From: an uncultured Blautia sp.
GTDB taxonomy: Bacteria; Bacillota; Clostridia; Lachnospirales; Lachnospiraceae
Length of the DNA: 13,456 bases
Direction: 5' to 3'
Assembly (NCBI GenBank): GCA_900765525.1
Contig: CAAFRY010000162.1
Coordinates: forward strand, 1-13,456
Below the pieces are notes generated by a model that was not told the origin of the DNA, did not search any database, and saw only the letters and a list, made by a program, of their open reading frames with translations. Within the stretch, counting starts at the first letter, position 1. Each line of letters starts with the position of its first letter. The translations under genes and the position numbers were made by a program. Positions 8,154-13,456 of the stretch are shown in pieces.

Positions 8154-9111
8154 AGAACAGCCTTTCTTCACCGTTTCGCTTGGCAATCTGGTTCGCAATG
8201 ACAATCAGCACAATGCTGACAAAGCTCTTAAAGATACCTGCCGCAGTACCTATAGCATAGTCCCCCTGGCTGATACCCCATTTCAATACATAAATATCAA
8301 TGGTCTGGGATACGCTCTGTACCAGGCCGTTTCCAAGAAGATACTGGATTTCAAAGCCTGCGTTTAATACATTTCCTACATTCATCAGAAGAAGAATCAT
8401 AATAGTAGGCTTAATTCCAGGCAATGTCACATGACGGATTCTGGCCCATCTTCCGGCGCCGTCCATGCTGGCCGCCTCATACAGAGATGGGTCAATAGCC
8501 GTAATGGCTGCCAGATAAATAATGGCATTCCATCCTGTTTCCTTCCACACATTGGCAAAGGCTACAATAGGCCAGAAATACTTAGGATGAGCAAAAAAGT
8601 TAATGGGCTGGTCCACCAGATGGAGTCCCTCTAAAATCTGATTGATGATACCGGTTCCGGATAAAGCGTCATGAAGGATACCGGTAACAATAATCCAGGA
8701 CAGGAAATGGGGCAGATAGGAAATGGTCTGCACCACCTTTTTTCCTCCTCTGGACTGTACCTCATTTAAAAGAATGGCAAATACAATAGCCATAATAAAG
8801 GTACAAACCAGGTTAATGATACCCATAGCCAGGGTGTTGCGGATAACCTCTAAAAAACTGGAATCCGAAAATAACTGCTGAAATTTTGCCAGTCCCACAA
8901 AGGCGGAATGGAACAATCCATCCTTTGGCTTGTAATCCTGGAAAGCCATAGCCCAGCCGGCCAGGGGCAGATAATAGAAAATAATCCCATATATCACAAT
9001 AATGGCTGCCCAGAAAATCAGCACCTTCTGACGCTTAACTTCCTTCCAGCTAATCTTCGGCGGCGCCTCCGCCACGTTCTCTTTTCTTCTTCTCTTCGCT
9101 GCTGAAGCCAT
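8152..9111 (-). CDS. Carbohydrate ABC transporter permease (YteP/LplB-like)
   Basis: The protein is a MalF-type permease of the LplB class. From ATG at 9111 it has 319 residues: a short basic N-terminus (AAKRRRKEN), a first membrane segment around 30-50, and further hydrophobic segments near 93-115, 130-148, 180-203, 233-252 and 288-308. The EAA loop for the ATPase is at 212-231 (EAASMDGAGRWARIRHVTLP). It pairs with the next permease, which starts 14 bp downstream. The open frame continues upstream to ATG 9162, but that codon lies in the arm of a hairpin and has no ribosome binding site, whereas AAGGAG lies seven bases before ATG 9111. No ATPase gene follows, so the transporter probably uses an ATPase encoded elsewhere. 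Confidence 0.93.
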   Translation of the reverse strand: MASAAKRRRKENVAEAPPKISWKEVKRQKVLIFWAAIIVIYGIIFYYLPLAGWAMAFQDYKPKDGLFHSAFVGLAKFQQLFSDSSFLEVIRNTLAMGIINLVCTFIMAIVFAILLNEVQSRGGKKVVQTISYLPHFLSWIIVTGILHDALSGTGIINQILEGLHLVDQPINFFAHPKYFWPIVAFANVWKETGWNAIIYLAAITAIDPSLYEAASMDGAGRWARIRHVTLPGIKPTIMILLLMNVGNVLNAGFEIQYLLGNGLVQSVSQTIDIYVLKWGISQGDYAIGTAAGIFKSFVSIVLIVIANQIAKRNGEERLF

Positions 9112-9118
9112 ATTCTCA

Positions 9119-9124
9119 CTCCTT
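9119..9124 (-). promoter_or_regulatory. Shine-Dalgarno that decides the start of the first permease
   Basis: AAGGAG on the minus strand, seven bases before ATG 9111. The alternative ATG at 9162 has no such site, so the annotated protein should begin MASAAKRRRK, 17 residues shorter than the longest open frame. Confidence 0.8.
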
Positions 9125-9136
9125 TTCCATAAAACA

Positions 9137-9167
9137 GGCAGATGCCGGATTTTGTTCAGCATCTGCC
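9137..9167 (-). terminator. Intercistronic hairpin after the binding-protein gene (leaky terminator or mRNA stabiliser)
   Basis: A perfect 9-bp inverted repeat, GGCAGATGC (9137-9145) and GCATCTGCC (9159-9167), surrounds a 13-base loop. On the coding strand it is followed by TGTTTTATGG, a short, interrupted T-run. It lies in the 118-bp gap between the binding-protein stop and the permease start. Such hairpins commonly let a binding protein be made in excess over its permeases, by partial termination or by protecting the upstream RNA; that role here is inferred. The rest of the gap holds no credible gene. Confidence 0.65.
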
Positions 9168-9229
9168 CGTCTGCTTATCATGACAATAGCCGTTTCACAA
9201 TGGTCCCGCCTATTTCCTTACAACTGGTT

Positions 9230-10900
9230 TTACTGATACTTTGCAGCTTCTTCCATTCTTCTGTCTAATTCCGCCTGCATTTCGTCCAGGAAGGCCTGTG
9301 GGTCGCATTCTTCATATACTTTCATGTATTCGTCCCATGCACTTTCAAAGTCATCTGCCATAACCACCTTAGGCAGGTACTCATGTTTTATCTCGCCCAT
9401 TTTTGTCCAAGCCATACCGCCGGGTGTACTGGTCGTCAGATTGTTGGAGAAGGAATACATCGGATACCAGGGACCTGGAGCCTCGCTGGTTCCCAGCATA
9501 TCCACATAAGTCTGTACGCCGTATGCTTCGAAGCATTTCTTCACGTTATCACTTAAGCTGTCAAAGAATTCTGTAGGCTGATACTGAGGCTGCATCGCAT
9601 TCTTTCCGTCTCTGCTGGTTCCGGAATACTGTGGGAAATAGGAATATGTACAAATATGGGAAGCCTTGTAAGCAGTATCTGCTGCCTGAGTTCTCATCTC
9701 TTCTGTTCTGTAATACAGGCCGTCATCGCCTACTTCGTAATCAACGCCTTTTTCACCCCAGAAACGCAGGTCCAGAATTTCCTGGCTGAGAAGGTCATCC
9801 ACGAACTTCAAAGCGCCTTCTACATCCTCACAGCTTGTAGTAATAGCCAGACCGCTGGCATTATTAAGAACACCGCCGGAGTTGTGCCACTGGTTCTGAA
9901 TACCTTCTTCAATGGTGATAGGAAGAGGAACATAGTTGCAGCCCTTCTCATCCAGTCCCTGCTGTTTCAGAGCGTCATTTACGGTATATGCAAAGTTCCA
10001 CCACTGGTCAATCATACCCAGCACACGTCCGGTAGAAAGCTTTGCAATATATTCATCATAAGTCTGTGTAAAGGATTCCGGGTCTACGATACCTTTGTGG
10101 TATTCCTCGTTTAACTTCTGGAAATACTTCACAGCCGTTGGTGTTGTATTGTAATCAATAACCTTCAATTCATCCGGGTCTACAATAACAGAACCGTCAT
10201 TGGGATAACCGTCTAAGAACTGAGGTGCATTCTCCAGACAGAAGTATCTCCAGTCCTCACAGAGAATGGTGTAAGGAATGTTCTCTGTTCCGTCCTCCAT
10301 AGTCGGATTAGCTTCCTGATAGGACTCAATCAGGTCAAAATACTGGTCCATGGTTTTCACTTCCGGATAGCCGGCCCACTCCAGAACCCTTGTCTGAATC
10401 CAGAAAGCTTCGTCATTGTGGGTGGTAGCTTTTTCCTCTCCATAGATATTGCCGAACTGCTGAATCCAGTAAATATGTCCGTCGTCCTGTCTCAGCTTAT
10501 CCCATTCCTCCTCGGTAAGGAATTCTTTGATATTAGGATAATCGTCCAGATAATCATCCAGAGCCACCAGAGCCCCTGCATCATAAAGCTGCTTCATACC
10601 GTCGCCGCCGTCAATAAAGTCCGGATATTCCCCTCCGGCAATCATGGTACCCACCGCTTCCTCTGCGGTCTGTCCTGTCAGCCAGGTCTCCTTGCATTTT
10701 GCTCCGGTAATCTCGGCGATTTGCTGCTGGATTTCATTATCGTCATTGATTTCTGAACCGGGAACTGCGAAAAAGGCGGTAAATTCTTTGACTCCTCCTT
10801 CTTCTGTATCCCCTCCCTTTTTGTCCTGGCCGCAGCCGGCCAGAAGAGTGGACAACATTGCCACACCTAAAAGTGCCGCCATCATCTGTCTCTTTTTCAT
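9230..10900 (-). CDS. Extracellular solute-binding lipoprotein of sugar ABC transporter (LplA/YtcQ-like)
   Basis: The 556-residue protein starts with a lipoprotein signal: basic MKKRQ, a hydrophobic core and lipobox L20-A21-G22-C23, followed by a charged, glycine-rich linker (residues about 24-38). It should therefore be anchored outside the membrane. The mature part has the pattern of large binding proteins: EFTAFFAVPGSE, then AEEAVGTMIAGGEYPDFI and LVALDDYLDDYPNI near the N-terminal lobe, with many aromatic residues suited to sugar stacking. Its length fits the LplA/YtcQ group that accompanies YteP/YtcP-type permeases and YesMN regulators. It is the first gene of the operon, with AAGGAGG seven bases before the ATG. 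The ligand cannot be read from the sequence; the adjacent GH8, GH115, SGNH and GH43 genes suggest decorated xylo-oligosaccharides. Confidence 0.94.
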   Translation of the reverse strand: MKKRQMMAALLGVAMLSTLLAGCGQDKKGGDTEEGGVKEFTAFFAVPGSEINDDNEIQQQIAEITGAKCKETWLTGQTAEEAVGTMIAGGEYPDFIDGGDGMKQLYDAGALVALDDYLDDYPNIKEFLTEEEWDKLRQDDGHIYWIQQFGNIYGEEKATTHNDEAFWIQTRVLEWAGYPEVKTMDQYFDLIESYQEANPTMEDGTENIPYTILCEDWRYFCLENAPQFLDGYPNDGSVIVDPDELKVIDYNTTPTAVKYFQKLNEEYHKGIVDPESFTQTYDEYIAKLSTGRVLGMIDQWWNFAYTVNDALKQQGLDEKGCNYVPLPITIEEGIQNQWHNSGGVLNNASGLAITTSCEDVEGALKFVDDLLSQEILDLRFWGEKGVDYEVGDDGLYYRTEEMRTQAADTAYKASHICTYSYFPQYSGTSRDGKNAMQPQYQPTEFFDSLSDNVKKCFEAYGVQTYVDMLGTSEAPGPWYPMYSFSNNLTTSTPGGMAWTKMGEIKHEYLPKVVMADDFESAWDEYMKVYEECDPQAFLDEMQAELDRRMEEAAKYQ

Positions 10901-10933
10901 CCTGTTTCCTCCTTTTGTTTTTTGGATAAACTA

Positions 10934-10962
10934 ATTCTATCCCCTATACCCTTTCGTTACAA
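10934..10962 (-). promoter_or_regulatory. Sigma-A-like promoter of the transporter/enzyme operon
   Basis: On the minus strand TTGTAA (10962-10957) and TAGAAT (10939-10934) are separated by exactly 17 bases. The -10 matches consensus at five of six positions, the -35 at four of six, in keeping with a promoter that needs an activator. Transcription would start near 10927, giving a short leader of about 27 bases. An overlapping alternative, TTGTCA with TATAGG at 16 bases, is also possible. Inferred from sequence only. Confidence 0.6.
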
Positions 10963-10994
10963 CCTGACAAAAATCAGAAAAAGACAGGACAAAA
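10963..10994 (-). promoter_or_regulatory. Direct-repeat candidate operator for the AraC-type response regulator
   Basis: On the minus strand TTTTGTCCTG (10994-10985) and TTTTGTCAGG (10972-10963) are the same at 8 of 10 positions and start 22 bases apart, about two helical turns. The promoter-proximal copy directly abuts the -35 box. This spacing and position fit the usual binding pattern of AraC-family activators. The distal copy lies inside the 3' arm of the preceding terminator. Binding by the adjacent regulator is inference. Confidence 0.4.
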
Positions 10995-11034
10995 TTCAGT
11001 TCTTTTCACCAACCGAATTTTGTCCTGTCTTTTT
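10978..11034 (-). terminator. Strong intrinsic terminator after the two-component genes
   Basis: A perfect 20-bp inverted repeat, 10978-10997 and 11015-11034, encloses a 17-base loop. Its core is GACAGGACAAAATTC and the complement, flanked by A/T runs on both sides, so it can work on either strand. On the coding strand the hairpin ends in CTTTTT, then CTGATTTTT. It begins eight bases after the regulator stop and separates the regulatory genes from the transporter operon, which therefore has its own promoter. Confidence 0.92.
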
Positions 11035-11041
11035 TTCTCGG

Positions 11042-12634
11042 CTATTCTACACAGCCCTTTGACTTTTTCCGGTAATTTGTAGGAGTACAGCCCTTAATGG
11101 CAATAAACTTATTGATAAAGTAATCCAGGTCCTTATATCCTACCTTTTCCCCTATGAAATATATCTTTTCATCGGTACGCAGCAGATACTCCGCCGCCTT
11201 TTCTATCCGGTAATGATTGAGATACTCCTTAAAAGAAATCCCATATTTTTTCCGGAACATCTGTCCCAGATAAGCGCTGTTTACAAAGTATTTTTTGCTC
11301 AGCTCCTTTAAGGTAATGTTTTCCTGGTAATGCTCCTTAATCTCCTTTTCCACCTTGCCCAGCACCCCGTTAGACACATTTCTTCTCAGTTCGCTTAAAT
11401 ACTCGGCATACTCCTCCATAAAGTTCTGGAAATTCTCCCGGTTGCCACGAATCATATGGGTATCAAAGGAATTTTCCCGGATATACTGGATAATCTCATT
11501 CTGATTCAGGCTGTCATCCTGGGCCATGCCTAAGTGGGTCAGCTTCACCAGTAGATAATTCATATTTACCTGAATCATCTCCGGCTCCATGTTCTCGCTG
11601 TTCATTTCCCGGTAAACCTGCTCCACCATTTTAGAAATATCCTGCCGGTTGTTTTCCTCCACCGCCTTTAGAAGCAGCTCCATATTCTCCGCACTGATAA
11701 CGCCCCTTTCCGTTTCTTCCTTTCTCTGGGAGTAATAAAGAATACTTTCCTCCACATCAAACTTCTGGAATCCCTTAGCCATAAGGGCAGTCTGAAAGGA
11801 GTGAGAAATCTTTTCTATACTATCCACCGTCTCTCCTGCATAAGCCATAACACGGACCTCTGCCCTGTCGCTGATATTCTCCAGAAAGCTCTGGATATAG
11901 GCTTCCTCCTCCAGCCCTTTCTCCTGGGCAAGACGGTTATCATAGATAAAGCCTATGTCATACCATTCTTCCCGGCCTGCAATATCCATAAATACCAGGT
12001 CCTCGTTCCGGGCCCCCAGATATTGCCTGCACCTGGCGTACACAGCCTTCTGCCAGCTTCGCATTTCCTGGGGCAGCAGGCTTCCCTCCTCTGCTTCCAT
12101 TTCCATGTGGATATACTTGATATTCTGAGAAAATTTCATTTTCCCAGACACATATTCCAGGGCCTCCTTATCCGGCCTTCCCAGAAGCAGGGCCTGGATA
12201 TACCGGACAAAGTAAGCTCTGCTCATTTCTTCCTTTTCTGTCTTCTGCTCTTCCCTGGTACTATAAAGATTTTTCACCTGCTCCACCAAATCCAGAAGCT
12301 GCTGTTTTTGCACTGGTTTTAGAATATAGTCGGTACATTTATACTTAATGGCCTGCTGGGCATAAGAGAAATCCCCATATCCGCTTATGATGACAAAAAA
12401 GGCATCGGAAAGCTGTTCCTCCCGAATGGTTTTTAAAAGACTTATGCCATCCATGACTGGCATTTTCACATCTGCCAGGATTAAATCCACAGGATTGTTT
12501 TTCAGAAACTCTAAAGCCTCCTGTCCGTTATTGGCTGTGTCCACGATTTCATAACCATACTTTTCCCAGTCAATCAGCACAGAAATACCCTGTGCGATAA
12601 TGGGCTCGTCATCCACCAGCAGTACCTTCAGCAT
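11042..12634 (-). CDS. Two-component response regulator, AraC-type DNA-binding (YesN-like)
   Basis: The 530-residue protein has an N-terminal receiver domain (about 1-120) with acidic pair D8/D9, phosphoacceptor D55 in LILADVKMP, S84 in IISGYGD and K106 in ILKPV. A long middle region (about 130-420) without a recognised catalytic motif follows, as is usual for YesN-type regulators. The C-terminal 100 residues form an AraC double helix-turn-helix: ITLKELSKKYFVNSAYLGQMF as first unit, then IYFIGEKVGYKDLDYFINKF and CTPTNYRKK. It would be phosphorylated by the preceding kinase and probably activates the adjacent transporter operon. ATG at 12634 is supported by GGAGG nine bases upstream; the start overlaps the kinase gene by 26 bp, implying coupled translation. 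The stop is followed at once by the terminator. Confidence 0.95.
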   Translation of the reverse strand: MLKVLLVDDEPIIAQGISVLIDWEKYGYEIVDTANNGQEALEFLKNNPVDLILADVKMPVMDGISLLKTIREEQLSDAFFVIISGYGDFSYAQQAIKYKCTDYILKPVQKQQLLDLVEQVKNLYSTREEQKTEKEEMSRAYFVRYIQALLLGRPDKEALEYVSGKMKFSQNIKYIHMEMEAEEGSLLPQEMRSWQKAVYARCRQYLGARNEDLVFMDIAGREEWYDIGFIYDNRLAQEKGLEEEAYIQSFLENISDRAEVRVMAYAGETVDSIEKISHSFQTALMAKGFQKFDVEESILYYSQRKEETERGVISAENMELLLKAVEENNRQDISKMVEQVYREMNSENMEPEMIQVNMNYLLVKLTHLGMAQDDSLNQNEIIQYIRENSFDTHMIRGNRENFQNFMEEYAEYLSELRRNVSNGVLGKVEKEIKEHYQENITLKELSKKYFVNSAYLGQMFRKKYGISFKEYLNHYRIEKAAEYLLRTDEKIYFIGEKVGYKDLDYFINKFIAIKGCTPTNYRKKSKGCVE

Positions 12635-13456
12635 TTTTGTTTTCCTCCCTCGTAAAATACTTCACCGGCGCCGAAATCACCACCATGGTTCCCACGCCCT
12701 TTTCACTTTCCAGGGAAAATCTGATATTTCCCTCTGTCTGCATTTTCAGCCGGAGACAGGCATTTATGATACCCACTCTTCCTTTTTCCCGCAGCATCTC
12801 AATGTTTGCATGCTCCATTTTTTCTCTGATGTAATACAGGTAGGATTCTGACATTCCGCTTCCCGTATCCTCGATTTCCATGTACAGTTTTTCCTGCTGA
12901 ATATAAACCTTCACAAATATCCAGCATTTGGCCGCCTTATCCTCCACCCCATGTACGCAGGAATTTTCCACAAAGGTTACCAGTGACAGCTTGGGAATCA
13001 TACAACTTCTGGAAATCTCGTCCTCAATATCAATCTCATAGGACAGCCTGCTGCCAAAGCGATACTTCTGCAGCTTCAGATAAGCCTCTACAAATTTCTT
13101 CTCCTCCCCGATAGTTACCATATCGTTTCCCCAGTCCACATACTGCCGCTCCATCAGGGAAAGCTGTTCAATCATATCTGCGGTCTCATACTCCTGCTTC
13201 AGGATACTCCGCATCCGGATGTTTTCCAGCACATTAAACAAAAAATGGGGATTTATCTGGCTGTGGAGGGCCAGCAGCTCCGCCTTCTGCCGGGCAATAT
13301 TGGTTTCCTGCTGCTTCAGCCTGCTTTTATACACCGTCTCAATCAGGGAATTTGTTTTCTGTGCCATAATGTTGTAATTCCGCATAAGGGAAGCTATCTC
13401 GTCGGTACCCTGTATCTCCTGGATTTCCTCCAGCTTACCCTCCTTCCGGTAATTAA
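12609..13456 (-). CDS. Sensor histidine kinase (YesM-like), N-terminal part outside the window
   Basis: The frame is open to the right edge; 281 residues are visible before the TGA. They start in what looks like the end of a HAMP linker (GKLEEIQEIQGTDEIASLM), then a coiled-coil-like helix rich in K, E and Q. The phosphorylated histidine is H70 of the fragment, in INPHFLFN, the hallmark of the LytS/YesM kinase class. The ATPase domain shows FVENS (N164), DTGSGM (196-201), GRVGIIN (225-231) and GVGT (253-256). The missing N-terminal part should carry two membrane helices and an extracellular sensor domain, so the ligand cannot be judged. ATG at 13385 would give a 258-residue protein but lies within the linker and is not the real start. 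Confidence 0.93.
   Translation of the reverse strand, partial: NYRKEGKLEEIQEIQGTDEIASLMRNYNIMAQKTNSLIETVYKSRLKQQETNIARQKAELLALHSQINPHFLFNVLENIRMRSILKQEYETADMIEQLSLMERQYVDWGNDMVTIGEEKKFVEAYLKLQKYRFGSRLSYEIDIEDEISRSCMIPKLSLVTFVENSCVHGVEDKAAKCWIFVKVYIQQEKLYMEIEDTGSGMSESYLYYIREKMEHANIEMLREKGRVGIINACLRLKMQTEGNIRFSLESEKGVGTMVVISAPVKYFTREENKNAEGTAGG

Noticed and set aside
10934..10962. Possible catabolite-responsive (cre) element overlapping the promoter (TTGTAACGAAAGG)
   Set aside because: It lacks the base between the AA and CG core and the symmetric right half of the cre consensus; too weak to call.
11801..12322. Plus-strand open frame of 173 codons opposite the response regulator
   Set aside because: Antisense to a regulator with intact receiver and AraC domains; no supporting motif.

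Overview
The window is a piece of a low-to-mid GC Firmicutes chromosome. Every supported gene lies on the minus strand. The features that point to Bacillota are AGGAGG-type ribosome binding sites before almost every gene, GTG and TTG starts, a YesM/YesN-type two-component system and an LplABC-type (YtcQ/YteP/YtcP-like) sugar ABC transporter. The best guess is a gut Lachnospiraceae; that assignment is inference. The locus looks like a xylan-oligosaccharide utilisation operon.

Reading in the direction of transcription (right to left): (1) 13456-12609, a sensor histidine kinase whose N-terminal part lies outside the window; (2) 12634-11042, an AraC-type response regulator overlapping the kinase by 26 bp; (3) a strong intrinsic terminator, a sigma-A-like promoter and a direct-repeat candidate operator between 11034 and 10934; (4) 10900-9230, a lipoprotein solute-binding protein; (5) a small hairpin at 9167-9137, then two permeases (9111-8152 and 8137-7232); (6) a GH8 reducing-end xylose-releasing exo-oligoxylanase (7196-6054); (7) a GH115 alpha-glucuronidase (6036-3163); (8) a 97-bp palindromic element (3154-3058) in the only sizeable gap among the enzyme genes; (9) a three-part SGNH/GDSL hydrolase, probably a carbohydrate acetylesterase (2986-1274); (10) a GH43 enzyme cut by the left edge (1258-1).

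The genes suggest an import-first strategy. None of the four enzymes has a recognisable signal peptide, while the binding protein is a lipoprotein. The likely sequence is that decorated (acetylated, glucuronosylated) xylo-oligosaccharides are captured and imported intact. In the cytoplasm GH115 would remove (methyl)glucuronic acid, the SGNH enzyme would remove acetyl groups, GH8 would trim from the reducing end and GH43 from the non-reducing end. No ABC ATPase is encoded here, as expected for systems that share a housekeeping MsmK/MsiK-type ATPase. The kinase/regulator pair next to the operon probably senses the substrate and activates the promoter at 10934-10962.

Three starts deserve attention. 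The two permeases should start at internal ATGs (9111 and 8137), because the Shine-Dalgarno sequences sit there. GH115 starts with TTG and GH8 with GTG. The least explained items are the palindromic element, the repeat pair that joins terminator and promoter, and the exact specificity of the SGNH protein.
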